A stretch of DNA of 64,000 bases from NCBI RefSeq assembly GCF_900111685.1, contig NZ_FOHX01000004.1:585100-649099 (forward strand), read 5' to 3'. A model generated the notes under the pieces. It did no database searches. It saw nothing but the letters and a program-made list of their open reading frames with translations, and had not been told where the DNA came from. The position numbers were made by a program, and so were the translations under genes. Positions 19,420-27,975 of this stretch are shown here, one piece after another. Each line of letters starts with the position of its first letter. Position 1 is the first letter of the stretch. The DNA is from Nonomuraea wenchangensis (GTDB taxonomy: Bacteria > Actinomycetota > Actinomycetes > Streptosporangiales > Streptosporangiaceae).

Positions 19420-20039
19420 AACTGAGGATCCCACCTGGTCGTGGCGGACGTATCTGGCTCCGCCGCCGGCTGGCCGCCGTCCGCCACGGACTCGACGTGC
19501 TCGACAGGAAGCTGCGTCTCCTCCGACGGGAACAGGACCGGCTCGCCCGGAACGCGGAACGGACCAAGGCGGAGTGGTTCACCGCCTGCCGGGCCGCCGA
19601 CGAATGGCTCCTGCGCTTGACCCGGCTCGGCGGCCAGCGGGCCGTACGCCTGGCGGCCGGCGACCGCACCGCCGACGTACGTGTGCACTGGGCGGACGTC
19701 CTCGGAACGAGCTATCCGGACCGGGTCGCCTGCACGCTGCCCGACCTCGACGCGGAGGCTCTCCTGCCGATCACCACGGCTCTCGTTCCCGCCAGGCACG
19801 CCTACCGCGCCGCCCTGCGCGCCGGGCTGGAGCACGCGATCGCCGCGGAGGCCGCGCGGATCGTGTCGGCCGACATCGCCACGACGAAACGCAGGATCCG
19901 CGCACTCGAAGATCGTCTGCTTCCCGGTCTGGAGGAGGCACTAGCCGCCGTCGAGCTGTCGCTGGACGAGATGGAGCGAGCCGACGCCGACCGCGTGCGC
20001 CGTGTCATCGGCACCAGGCCGGAGCCACCGGACGGGTGA
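19416..20039 (+). CDS. V/A-type ATPase subunit D (central shaft)
   Basis: 207 residues, helical at both ends (about 8-70 and 125-195) with a short central domain, as in the coiled-coil rotor shaft of V/A-type ATPases. The N-terminal RIPPGRGGRIWLRRRL segment matches the start of the family. It is last gene of the operon; ATG overlaps the B stop. No terminator with a T-run is visible directly after it. Confidence 0.88.
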   Translation: MKLRIPPGRGGRIWLRRRLAAVRHGLDVLDRKLRLLRREQDRLARNAERTKAEWFTACRAADEWLLRLTRLGGQRAVRLAAGDRTADVRVHWADVLGTSYPDRVACTLPDLDAEALLPITTALVPARHAYRAALRAGLEHAIAAEAARIVSADIATTKRRIRALEDRLLPGLEEALAAVELSLDEMERADADRVRRVIGTRPEPPDG

Positions 20040-20069
20040 ACCGGACCCGGCTCGCGGAGGCGCGGTGCC

Positions 20070-20211
20070 CTCGCGTTCGACGGCGGCGACGTGGGCCTCG
20101 ATCCCGGCGTCCACGAGAAACCAGGCGAAGCTCGGGTCGTCGCCGGGCCGCTGCCCGCAGAGGCCGACCTCGCACCCATGGGCGTGCACGGGCCTTCCGG
20201 ATGCCGCGCAT
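20070..20211 (-). pseudogene. Remnant of phosphoenolpyruvate synthase C-terminus
   Basis: The minus strand reads a short piece containing GCEVGLCGQRPGDDPSFAWF and then LVDAGIEAHV. It matches the conserved C-terminal block of PEP synthase (VGLCGQAPSD..EFA.FLV..GIDS). The preceding RGIRKA helix is in another frame, so at least one frameshift is present, and nothing longer survives on either side. No start or full domain remains. Confidence 0.55.
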
Positions 20212-20307
20212 GAACTGCTGCCGAGGTCTGGAGCGCCCTGCTGCAGCTCACGGCACACCTCTTGATCGACGGCCGCTCGGGGCCTCCTGCTCGCGGCCGG
20301 CATCGCC

Positions 20308-20330
20308 GGGGCCTACGAGAGGTAGGCCCC
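20308..20330. terminator. Stem-loop terminator
   Basis: Perfect 9-bp stem GGGGCCTAC / GTAGGCCCC with a 5-base loop, 15 bp beyond the stop of the minus-strand gene at 20345. It probably ends that transcript, and may also stop read-through from the ATPase operon. Confidence 0.6.
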
Positions 20331-20344
20331 GGCTCCCTGGGACG

Positions 20345-22012
20345 CTATCCCGCCGGCTCGACGACGGTGACCACGTGATTGGTGCTCGTTCCCTTGATGG
20401 TCGAGTTCCCGACCAGCGTGACGGTGTAGGTGTGCTTCCCAGCCGTGGCCGGCGTGTCGGTGAAGGCGAACGTCCCGTCGGTGGCGGGGGCCAGTTTCTC
20501 GGATTTGGTGGTGACGGTGCCGTCCGGCGCGACGGCCCTGCGGCTGACGGTGACCGTCGTGCGCGGGTAGACGACGCCCTCGGCGGCAAAGGTGCCTCTG
20601 AACTCCAGCAGCTCGCCGACGGCGCCCGTCGCGGGCCCGGTCACGATGAGCGCCGGTTCGTACTTGGCCACCGTGACGGTCGCCGTCGCGTAGGCCCCGT
20701 AGTACCAGGAGTTGCCCGGCCAGGACAGGCGATACCTGAACGCCCCGAGGCCCGGTGGGGTGTCGGTGAACTCGTAGGTCCCGTCCGCCGCTGTGGTGAC
20801 CTCCCGGAAGGGCCGGTCGGTGCCGTCGGGGAGCCAGCTGTACAGGTGCAGCGTCTGTACGCCGGGGGTCGCCCCGGTGCTGAGCGTGAGCCGTCCGCTG
20901 ATGGTCAGCGGCTTGAGCGCGTTCGCCTCGGCGGGCGCCGTCAGGGTCAGGCGCGAGGAGTGGTAGGGCGCGGACGGCAGCCGCCAGAGGTGCATGCGCC
21001 CGGTGCCGGGCTCCTTCAGCACCGCGAACGTGTAGATGCCGTAGAAGCCGATGCTGCCCGGCACCAGCGACTTTCCCTGGTGGCCGGCCGTGTAGATCAC
21101 CTCTCTCGTGGTCGCGTCGTAGACCACGAGCTCCGCCGCGTCACCCGCGGCGGAGTTCCAGCCGCCCACGACGTAGTAGCCGTTCTCGCTGGCCGCGACG
21201 GTGGCGGCCAGGTCGTGCCCGGCCGGCCCCTTCTCGTCGTAGGCGTGGGCCCGGTCGAAGGTCGTGGTGTCCCAGGCGTCGAAGCGGTGGGCGCCGGACG
21301 GCACCGGCAGCACCGCCGACCCTTGGTAGGCAAGGGCCAGGTCCTCCAGGGGTGGCAGCCCGTCCGCGTCGCCGATGATCTCGCCGAGCGGGTTGCCCGG
21401 GTCGCGGTTGACGTCGTACAGCCTGACGTTGGCGGGGCTGACTCCCGGCTCCGACACGGCGAGGAAGGCGCCGGCGACCGCGACCAGCGGAGGCCGGGTC
21501 GTGGCCGGCCCGACCTTGACGAGGATGGGGGTCGCCCGCACGTCCACCGCGACGACCCCTCCCTCACCAGCCCCGCCGCAGCCGTAGCCGATCCACAGCC
21601 GGTTGTGGGACTGCGCCATCGTGGACGGGCACGGATACGCGGACAGATCGATGCGCCGGGTGACGGTGACCGTGGCGGTGTCGATCTCGATCACCTCATG
21701 CGTACCGCTCAGCGTCGCGTACACCTTCCTGGCGCCGTCCGGCGTGGACAGGGCGGTGACTCCGGACAGGCCGCCGATCGTGGTGACGGCCTCGCCGTCG
21801 AGGTCCGTGACCACGATCCGGTCGTCGGCGGCGACGAAGACCTTGCCGTGGCCGGCCACCAGGTCCCCGCCCTTGCCCGCGACCCCGAGGTCGGCGACGA
21901 GGTCGGCGGCCGCGGCGGCGGGGGCTGGGGCGGCGAGCAGGCTCGCCGCCAGGAGCAGGGACCCGGCTGAGGCGACTAATCGGCCGATGCGTTCAGAGGC
22001 TGATGGACGCAC
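20345..22012 (-). CDS. Secreted beta-propeller plus Ig-like domain protein
   Basis: 555 residues. A Sec signal peptide (hydrophobic SAGSLLLAASLLAAPAPAAA) ends near residue 35. A seven-bladed propeller-like region (YVTN/WD-type strands such as GKVFVAADDRIVVTDLDG) spans about 40-350. Two Ig-like or carboxypeptidase-regulatory-like beta domains follow at about 360-455 and 460-555, each with a TYEFTDTP or TFAFTDTP strand. GTG at 22012 is chosen because GGAG lies 5 bases upstream. No catalytic motif is seen. An exported binding or adhesion role is possible but unproven. Confidence 0.75.
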   Translation of the reverse strand: MRPSASERIGRLVASAGSLLLAASLLAAPAPAAAAADLVADLGVAGKGGDLVAGHGKVFVAADDRIVVTDLDGEAVTTIGGLSGVTALSTPDGARKVYATLSGTHEVIEIDTATVTVTRRIDLSAYPCPSTMAQSHNRLWIGYGCGGAGEGGVVAVDVRATPILVKVGPATTRPPLVAVAGAFLAVSEPGVSPANVRLYDVNRDPGNPLGEIIGDADGLPPLEDLALAYQGSAVLPVPSGAHRFDAWDTTTFDRAHAYDEKGPAGHDLAATVAASENGYYVVGGWNSAAGDAAELVVYDATTREVIYTAGHQGKSLVPGSIGFYGIYTFAVLKEPGTGRMHLWRLPSAPYHSSRLTLTAPAEANALKPLTISGRLTLSTGATPGVQTLHLYSWLPDGTDRPFREVTTAADGTYEFTDTPPGLGAFRYRLSWPGNSWYYGAYATATVTVAKYEPALIVTGPATGAVGELLEFRGTFAAEGVVYPRTTVTVSRRAVAPDGTVTTKSEKLAPATDGTFAFTDTPATAGKHTYTVTLVGNSTIKGTSTNHVVTVVEPAG

Positions 22013-22155
22013 ATGCACTCCGTTCCAAAAGACGATCTTCGTTCTTCGAACGTATATTCGCATGTTGCGACGCCGCCGTGAAGGGCCAGTCGCGATGCCG
22101 TGTGGTCAAGGCCGGTGGTTGTCTCGGGTTGTCAAGCGTTCTCGCTGGTCAGCTG

Positions 22156-22413
22156 CTTGAAGGCCTGCCAGCACGTAAGGCGGCCCCGCCGCCGATCCGG
22201 CTGCACGACCTACGACACTGCGCGGCCACGGGCGCCGACACGAAGATGGTGTCCACGATGCTGCGTCACAGTTCGACCAATTCGCCGGAGAACGCGTACA
22301 CGACGGTCCTGCCGGAGCTGGCGCACGCGGCTGCCGAGGCGAGCGTCGCGATCGTCCGAGGGCGGTCTCCCAAGAGGGCACCGGCGACCCTGCGGATTCC
22401 GGGGGAGAGGTGA
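22156..22413 (+). pseudogene. Tyrosine-recombinase (integrase) C-terminal relic
   Basis: The reading frame has PPIRLHDLRH, then GADTKMVSTMLRHSS, then ENAYTTVLPELAHAA, which is the catalytic C-terminus of a phage/AICE integrase (Arg, His and the nucleophile Tyr are still there). About seven residues between LRH and GAD are deleted relative to the family, and the N-terminal two thirds are absent. It ends 26 bp from the 3' end of the tRNA-Lys gene, the usual place for such an integrase, so it marks an old integration event. Confidence 0.75.
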
Positions 22414-22438
22414 ATCCCCTGGCCAGAAGGGTGAAGAG

Positions 22439-22514
22439 TGGTAGGGCGCCCGGGGCTCGAACCCGGAACCTACGGATTAAAAGTCCGCAGCTCTGCCAAT
22501 TGAGCTAACGCCCC
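22439..22514 (-). tRNA. tRNA-Lys (TTT anticodon)
   Basis: Cloverleaf on the minus strand: acceptor GGGGCGT/GCGCCCT, D stem GCTC/GAGC, anticodon loop CTTTTAA, T stem CCGGG/CCCGG with TTCGAGC loop. Discriminator A and CCA are encoded (22442-22439). Confidence 0.95.
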
Positions 22515-22578
22515 AGCAACAGCAAGGGTACAGAGACTACAGCCCCGCCCGCGACGCCGGACAGCACCGGTCAAACCC

Positions 22579-23733
22579 TCACCTGTAGGCGGCCAGGCCG
22601 GTGAGCGCCTCGCCCAGCACCAGCGTGTGGATCTCTTGCGTACCCTCGTACGTCAGCACACTCTCCAGGTTGTTCATGTGCCTGATCACAGGGTACTCCA
22701 GCGTGATCCCGTTGCCGCCCAGGATTGAGCGGGCCTGGCGGGCGATGTCGAGGGCGGCCCGTACGTTCGCCAGCTTGCCGAAGCTGATCTGCCGGGGCTG
22801 GAGGGCGCCGGCGTCCTTGAGTTCGCCGAGGTGGAGGGCGGTGAGCTGGGCCTGGGCGAGGCCGACGTACATCCAGGCGAGTTTCTCCTGGGTGAGCTGG
22901 AACGCCCCGATCGGCTTGTCGAACTGGACGCGCGTCTTGGCGTACTCGACGGCGGACTCCAGGCAGGCGCGGGCGGCGCCGACGACGCCCCACACGATGC
23001 CGAAGCGGGCCTCGGACAGGCACGAGAGCGGTCCCTTGAGCCCGGTGACGCCCGGCAGGGCGGCGGAGGCGGGCAGGCGCACGTCGTCGAAGTACAGGGA
23101 CGAGGTGACGGACGCCCTCAGGGACATCTTCTTGTGGATCTCAGGGGCGGAGAAGCCGGGCGTGGACGTCGGGACGACGAACCCGCGTACGCCTTCGTCC
23201 GTCTGCGCCCAGACGACCGCGACGTCGGCGATGGACCCGTTGGTGATCCACATCTTGGAGCCGTTGAGTATCCAGTCCGAGCCGTCCTTCTTCGCGTACG
23301 TCCGCATGTTGGCCGGATCGGACCCGTGGTCCGGCTCGGTGAGCCCGAAGCAGCCGATCGCCTCACCGGCGGACATCCGGGGCAGCCACTCCTCTTTCTG
23401 CTCGTCGGAGCCGTACCGCCAGATGGGGAACATCGCCAGCGATCCTTGGACGGACACGAACGAACGCAGCCCCGAGTCGCCCGCCTCCAGCTCCCGGCAG
23501 GCCACGCCGTAGGAGACGGCGTCGGTGCCGGCGCAGCCGTACCCCTGTAGGTGCATGCCGAGCAGCCCGAGCGCGCCGAGCTCCGGCGCGAGCTCGCGCG
23601 CGGGGAAGGTGGCCTCCTCGAACCAGTCGCCCACGTGCGGCAGCACCCGGTCGGCTACGAACGACCTGACCGTGTCGCGGATGAGCCGCTGGTCGGCATC
23701 GAGCCGCTCGTCGAGCCTGAGCAGGTCGTCCAT
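22579..23733 (-). CDS. Acyl-CoA dehydrogenase, glutaryl-CoA dehydrogenase-like
   Basis: 384 residues, FAD-dependent alpha,beta-dehydrogenase of acyl-CoA. The FAD/substrate block CFGLTEPDHGSDPANM and the C-terminal RSILGGNGITLEYPVIRHMNN segment are present. The catalytic base is the Glu in TYEGTQEIHTL, the position used by glutaryl-CoA dehydrogenases and short-chain enzymes. Start at 23733 (MDDLLRL) follows AGGAAGGGA. It stands alone; substrate is predicted by family only. Confidence 0.9.
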   Translation of the reverse strand: MDDLLRLDERLDADQRLIRDTVRSFVADRVLPHVGDWFEEATFPARELAPELGALGLLGMHLQGYGCAGTDAVSYGVACRELEAGDSGLRSFVSVQGSLAMFPIWRYGSDEQKEEWLPRMSAGEAIGCFGLTEPDHGSDPANMRTYAKKDGSDWILNGSKMWITNGSIADVAVVWAQTDEGVRGFVVPTSTPGFSAPEIHKKMSLRASVTSSLYFDDVRLPASAALPGVTGLKGPLSCLSEARFGIVWGVVGAARACLESAVEYAKTRVQFDKPIGAFQLTQEKLAWMYVGLAQAQLTALHLGELKDAGALQPRQISFGKLANVRAALDIARQARSILGGNGITLEYPVIRHMNNLESVLTYEGTQEIHTLVLGEALTGLAAYR

Positions 23734-23842
23734 GGCGGTCGTCCCTTCCTCGGTGGGCCTCATGCGGGCATAGGGGGCTACCAGGGTTCTACCAGGGACA
23801 AACCTGATGTGCTAACACCACCCCCACGGGCAGTCTTGAGAC

Positions 23843-24181
23843 ATGAGCGAATACCACGACTACGGCAGCGAATCGCCCCAGAACCAGAGCCAGAGCACCC
23901 ACGTCAAGAAGCTCCACAGGACGGACCGGGGCAGGATCGTCGCCGGTGTCTGCTCCGGCATCGGCGAGTACGTGGGCGTCGACCCCAACCTCATCAGGAT
24001 CGCCCTGGCGGTCGTGACGCTGTTCGGCGGCCTCGGCGTCGGCATCTACGCGATCGGCTGGCTCCTCATCCCGGACGAGAAGAGCGACACCTCCGTCCTC
24101 CAGCACATCGTCGAAAAGCAGCAGAGCCGCAACCGCGGCACGACCGACTGGACCGGCGAGCACAAGCCGCCGCAGTCGTGA
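23843..24181 (+). CDS. PspC-domain membrane protein
   Basis: 112 residues. The PspC domain occupies about residues 22-80: a conserved KKLHRTDRGRIVAGVCSGIGEY segment (split here at its turn) followed by one hydrophobic helix ending AIGWLLIPDE. The polar Gln/Ser N-terminus and C-terminal tail are probably cytoplasmic. PspC proteins take part in envelope stress responses or are fused to sensor kinases. It is convergent with the MFS gene, with no base between the two stops. Confidence 0.88.
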   Translation: MSEYHDYGSESPQNQSQSTHVKKLHRTDRGRIVAGVCSGIGEYVGVDPNLIRIALAVVTLFGGLGVGIYAIGWLLIPDEKSDTSVLQHIVEKQQSRNRGTTDWTGEHKPPQS

Positions 24182-25492
24182 TCAGGCGGCGGCCTCGGCG
24201 GACAGACGGGCGGCCCGGTCGCCCCGGGACTCGGTCCACAGCAGGGCCAGTACGGCCGCGCAGATCACCCCGGCGACGCCGGACAGCGCGATCACCGGTT
24301 CTGGACCGAGTCTCTCCGCCGCGTACCCGCCGATGAGGATCCCCGCTCCCTGGACGGCCATGAGCCCGGAGTGCACGATCCCGAACGCCTGAGCGCGACG
24401 TTCGGCGGGCACGGCCTGGACGAAGGCGGCATTGGCCGCGAGCTGGTAGGCGCCGCCGATCCCCGACAGGACCCACGCCGCGAGCACGACGACCAGCGGG
24501 GGGCGCAGCGCGGTCACGATCAGGGGCGCGCAGCTCAGCAGCGCCAGCCATCCCATGAGCCGCAACCGCCGCACGGGCGTGACGAACCTGCTGAACAGGA
24601 ACGCGCCGATCACCGTACCGGCGGGCATGGCGGCCATCAGCAGCCCGGTGATGACCGGCGCCGACAGCGGGCCGTCCGCGGCCAGCCGGGTCGCGTAGGG
24701 CGCCGCGATGCCTTCGGGCAGCACGTAGAAGCCGCACAACCAGGCGAACAGCACGAGCGTACGCAGGTCTCGCGTACCGAGGACGAGCCGGGCGCCGGCC
24801 CTGGTCATCGTCCACATGGACGGCTTGGAGCCGTCGTCGAGGCATGGGGCAGGGCGGCGGCGTACGGCGGAGGCCAGGATCAGCGCCGATCCGAGGAACG
24901 TCGCGGCGTCGAGGGCGAGCGCCCGGTAGGGCCCCACGGTGGCGATCACCGCTCCGCCCGCGGCGAAGCCGAGCATCTGGGCGGCCTGGTTGGTCATGTT
25001 CTGGAGGGCGGAGCCGATGACGTACATGTCGCCGTCGAGCACCTCGGGCAGCAGCGCCGCCCGCGCGGCCGAGAACGGCGCGCTCAGCAGCACGACCAGG
25101 AACACCAGCGCGCACAACGCCCAGAACGGCATGAACGGCAGCGCCATGGCCGCCACCAGCGCGAACCGGATGAGGTCGCACGCCAGCATCACCCCACGCC
25201 GGGCGAACCGGTCGGCCAGCCCGGCCAGCAGCGGCCCGCCGACGATCGAGGGCAGGTAGGTGAGGGCGTAGACCGCGGCCGTGGCCAGCGCGGACTGGGT
25301 GCGGTGGTAGACCAGCACCGCCAGCGCCACCTGCGCGAGCTGGTCGCCGAGGAGCGAGAGGCCCTGCGCGTACCACAGGGCCCGGAACTCCCTGATGGCG
25401 ACGACTTCCCGATAAGTGGCTCGTTGTCCTTCCGTGCCGGCCTCGCCCCGTCGATGACGTCCTGGCGGCCGCCGCGCCCGCATGGCCCCCAT
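24182..25492 (-). CDS. MFS transporter (DHA3-like)
   Basis: 436 residues, about 12 membrane helices. The N-terminal REFRALWYAQGLSLLGDQLAQVALAVLVY and the loop GLADRFARRGVM (variant of motif A) fit the major facilitator superfamily, drug/macrolide-efflux type. Start at 25492 has GGAG four bases upstream. Substrate cannot be predicted. It is monocistronic. Confidence 0.88.
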   Translation of the reverse strand: MGAMRARRPPGRHRRGEAGTEGQRATYREVVAIREFRALWYAQGLSLLGDQLAQVALAVLVYHRTQSALATAAVYALTYLPSIVGGPLLAGLADRFARRGVMLACDLIRFALVAAMALPFMPFWALCALVFLVVLLSAPFSAARAALLPEVLDGDMYVIGSALQNMTNQAAQMLGFAAGGAVIATVGPYRALALDAATFLGSALILASAVRRRPAPCLDDGSKPSMWTMTRAGARLVLGTRDLRTLVLFAWLCGFYVLPEGIAAPYATRLAADGPLSAPVITGLLMAAMPAGTVIGAFLFSRFVTPVRRLRLMGWLALLSCAPLIVTALRPPLVVVLAAWVLSGIGGAYQLAANAAFVQAVPAERRAQAFGIVHSGLMAVQGAGILIGGYAAERLGPEPVIALSGVAGVICAAVLALLWTESRGDRAARLSAEAAA

Positions 25493-25617
25493 TGGACTCC
25501 GCTGTGCCTGACTCTCGATGCGCTCTCGATGCTCGCTTTGCGTGCTCGCTACGTCACCTAAGGTGCCTGATCATCATGGCAAGCCGCAACCCAAAGAAGC
25601 CAACCAAAAGCAAAGGG

Positions 25618-25968
25618 TTACCAGCCCAGCTCGTGCAGCCGCTCGTCGGAGATGCCGAAGTGGTGGCCGATCTCATGGACGACGGTGATGCGTACTTCGT
25701 CGACGACCTCTTCTTCTGTCTGGCAAATCTCACATATCGGGTTGCGGTAGATCTCGATCGTGTCGGGCAAGACACCTGAGTACCAGTCGCCACGTTCGGT
25801 GAGGGGGACACCGGTGTACAGGCCGAGCAGGTGGGGCTCCGGCGGATCATCGACGACGACCACGACGACGTTGCTCATCGCGGACGCGAGGTCGCCGGGG
25901 ATCGTGTCCAAAGCCTCGGCCACGAGCTCCTCGAACTTCTCCCGCGACACCTCAATCACGATTGCCAT
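25618..25968 (-). CDS. Zincin-like metallopeptidase, DUF1025 type
   Basis: 116 residues. HEIGHHFGI (HExxH) near the C-terminus is a zinc-metalloprotease motif, with a third ligand expected in the following ISDERLHELGW segment. The protein is compact and without signal peptide. The start MAIVIEVSREKF at 25968 is chosen by family pattern; a start at 26016 would run into the divergent gene. This actinobacterial family has no established substrate. Confidence 0.85.
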   Translation of the reverse strand: MAIVIEVSREKFEELVAEALDTIPGDLASAMSNVVVVVVDDPPEPHLLGLYTGVPLTERGDWYSGVLPDTIEIYRNPICEICQTEEEVVDEVRITVVHEIGHHFGISDERLHELGW

Positions 25969-26001
25969 TCTGCCCCGCCCGTCAGGTAGGCATGAAACGG
26001 C

Positions 26002-27561
26002 ATGAAGTTCGTTCACATCGCAAACGTTGTCATCCGCTCACGAGCCGCCCGCATGGCCGGCGTCCTCGTCGTGGCCGCGATCGGGGCGTGGCTGGGCATC
26101 TTCCTCAGCGGCTCCGTACGCGCCGAGGTCGGCCCCGTCGAGACCGCGATGTCCCTCCGGCCGGCGTGGCACGGCGAGACCGTGGTGGACGCGAGCCCCC
26201 TGGGGACGCTCACGTTCCGCACCCACGACGCCCCCCTGCGCCTGCGCATCACGCTGGAGAACATCGACCAGGAACGTGCCAAGGCCTTCATCGAGGACCC
26301 GCGCCTCGCCGACCGGCTGCCCCAGGTGATCGAGGAGGACATCCTGGACGGCGTACGGGCGCTCGCCGTCCGCTCGCTGCTCTGTGCGGGCGCGGGGGCG
26401 CTGGCGGCGGCCCTGCTGGTCTTCAGGCGCCCGCGCGTGGCCCTCACGGGCCTTCTGGCGGCCTCCGTGGCCCTCGCCGGGACCGGAGTGCTCGCCGTCG
26501 TGACCTTCCGCCCCAACTCGCTCGTGGAGCCGCGCTACTCGGGCCTGGTCGCCGCCGCGCCGTCGCTGGTGGGCAGCGCGGAGTCGATCGTGACGCGGTT
26601 CGAGTCGTACCGGTCGCAGCTCACCAAACTCGTCACGAACGTCTCGAAGCTCTACGACACGGTCTCGACCCTCCCGCTGTACGACGCCGACCCGAAGTCC
26701 ATCCGGGTGCTGCACGTCTCCGACATCCACATCAACCCCATCGCCTGGAACGTCATCCGCTCGCTCAAGGACCAGTTCAAGATCGACCTGATCGTGGACA
26801 CCGGGGACATCTCAGACCACGGCACCAAGGCCGAGAACAAGTTCGTGGACGAGGTCGGCCGGCTCGGCATCCCGTACGTGTACGTCAGGGGCAACCACGA
26901 CTCCATGGCCACCCAGAAGGCCGTCGAACGGCAGAAGAACGCGATCGTCCTCGACGACCAGGCGCGCAAGGTCGGCGGCCTGACCATCTATGGCCTCGGC
27001 GACCCCCGCTTCACCCCGGACAAGTCGGTCAGCGTGGACTCCGACCCGGACGCGCTCAAGCAGTTCGGCCGCGCACACCTGGGCAAGGTCGGCAAGGCGG
27101 ACCTGATCGCCGTACACGACCCGGTCATCGGCGAGGGCTTCTCGGGCGCCGCTCCGATGATCCTCGCCGGTCACACCCACGAACGGCGTACCACGATGCT
27201 CCCGACCGGCACCCGCCTGCTGACGCAGGGCTCCACCGGCGGCGCCGGCCTCCGCGCCCTCGAACACGCCCAGCCCACCCCCGTCCAGGCGTCGGTCCTG
27301 TACTTCGACAAGGAGACCCGCCGCCTCCGGGCCTGGGACGATGTCACCCTGGGCGGACTGGGGGAGCAGTCCGTGTACATCCAGCGTCACGTGGAGCCCA
27401 ACCCACAACGTATGATTTCTCCGGAGCCCACGAACGCCCCGTCGCCAACGGGAACGATCACCGGCTCCGCGTCACCCGACGCCGGACCGCCACTTTGGCA
27501 ACAGGGGCCATCGTCCCCTATGCTTCAGAGGTCTCCGACGGAAGGCGACAGGGAAACCTAA
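26002..27561 (+). CDS. Membrane-anchored metallophosphoesterase
   Basis: 519 residues. N-terminal membrane helix (about 18-38) and two more helices (about 125-170), with an outer-face loop between them. The calcineurin-like phosphoesterase domain is at about 230-470 with all metal motifs: DIH, GD, GNHD, a central His (VHDP) and GHTH. The C-terminus is Pro/Ser-rich and disordered. It probably cleaves phosphoesters at the membrane face; the substrate is unknown. The gene ends 2 bp before tRNA-Glu. Confidence 0.88.
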   Translation: MKFVHIANVVIRSRAARMAGVLVVAAIGAWLGIFLSGSVRAEVGPVETAMSLRPAWHGETVVDASPLGTLTFRTHDAPLRLRITLENIDQERAKAFIEDPRLADRLPQVIEEDILDGVRALAVRSLLCAGAGALAAALLVFRRPRVALTGLLAASVALAGTGVLAVVTFRPNSLVEPRYSGLVAAAPSLVGSAESIVTRFESYRSQLTKLVTNVSKLYDTVSTLPLYDADPKSIRVLHVSDIHINPIAWNVIRSLKDQFKIDLIVDTGDISDHGTKAENKFVDEVGRLGIPYVYVRGNHDSMATQKAVERQKNAIVLDDQARKVGGLTIYGLGDPRFTPDKSVSVDSDPDALKQFGRAHLGKVGKADLIAVHDPVIGEGFSGAAPMILAGHTHERRTTMLPTGTRLLTQGSTGGAGLRALEHAQPTPVQASVLYFDKETRRLRAWDDVTLGGLGEQSVYIQRHVEPNPQRMISPEPTNAPSPTGTITGSASPDAGPPLWQQGPSSPMLQRSPTEGDRET

Positions 27562-27563
27562 CG

Positions 27564-27636
27564 GCCCCCATCGTCTAGCGGCCTAGGACACCGCCCTTTC
27601 AAGGCGGCGGCACGGGTTCGAATCCCGTTGGGGGCA
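27564..27636 (+). tRNA. tRNA-Glu (TTC anticodon)
   Basis: Acceptor GCCCCCA/TGGGGGC, anticodon stem CCGCC/GGCGG with loop CTTTCAA, T stem CGGG/CCCG region. No CCA encoded. First of three linked tRNAs, an arrangement common in actinobacteria. Confidence 0.95.
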
Positions 27637-27737
27637 CGCGAGCGTCTGGCGCACGAGCAAAACGGCCGGTCTAAGACCACCGAAGAGCTGGTAAGCTAGG
27701 CGAGCGCAAACAGCAAGAAACGCCGAAAGGCAAGCAA

Positions 27738-27812
27738 GGTCCTGTAGAGCAGTTTGGAGTGCTCGCCACCCTGTCAAGGTGGAGGTCGCGGGTTCAAGTC
27801 CCGTCAGGACCG
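27738..27812 (+). tRNA. tRNA-Asp (GTC anticodon)
   Basis: Acceptor GGTCCTG/CAGGACC, anticodon stem CCACC/GGTGG with loop CTGTCAA, T loop TTCAAGT. No CCA encoded; discriminator G as expected for Asp. Confidence 0.95.
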
Positions 27813-27817
27813 CTCTG

Positions 27818-27894
27818 GGTCAGGTAGCTCAGTTGGTACGAGCGTCCGCCTGAAAAGCGGAAGGTCGGCAGTTCGACCCTGCCCCTGACCACCA
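27818..27894 (+). tRNA. tRNA-Phe (GAA anticodon), integration site of the AICE
   Basis: Acceptor GGTCAGG/CCTGACC, anticodon stem TCCGC/GCGGA with loop CTGAAAA, T loop TTCGACC, encoded CCA. The 3' half from the anticodon loop on is identical to the sequence at 42353, so the element's insertion leaves this gene whole. Confidence 0.95.
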
Positions 27895-27895
27895 G
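27849..27895 (+). repeat. attL core (47-bp direct repeat)
   Basis: Runs from the anticodon loop of tRNA-Phe through its CCA to the G at 27895. Identical to 42353-42399. After one mismatch (T/C) identity resumes for a further 12 bases (CTTGAACAGCAA). Confidence 0.95.
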
Positions 27896-27910
27896 TCTTG
27901 AACAGCAAAA

Positions 27911-27939
27911 AGCCCCGAAGCGATCTTCGCTCCGGGGCT
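27911..27939. terminator. Stem-loop terminator after the tRNA cluster
   Basis: AGCCCC...GGGGCT stem, extended by an AGCGA/TCGCT inner stem, followed by CATTTGT. It lies just inside the element. Confidence 0.7.
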
Positions 27940-27952
27940 CATTTGTGTTCGC

Positions 27953-27974
27953 TGACGGCAACCCTGACGGCAAC
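27953..27974 (+). promoter_or_regulatory. Tandem TGACGGCAAC repeats, left end
   Basis: Two exact copies of TGACGGCAAC, start to start 12 bp, ending at the stop of the next gene. The same pair occurs at 42248-42269 inside the other end. Candidate arm-type sites for integrase or excisionase. Confidence 0.6.
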
Positions 27975-27975
27975 G

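Noticed and set aside
16190..19434. Open frames of 577 and 612 codons on the minus strand opposite the ATPase A and B genes
   Set aside because: Low-complexity Arg/Gly/Asp-rich translations that mirror the coding strand's GC-rich third positions; the plus-strand genes have all catalytic motifs.
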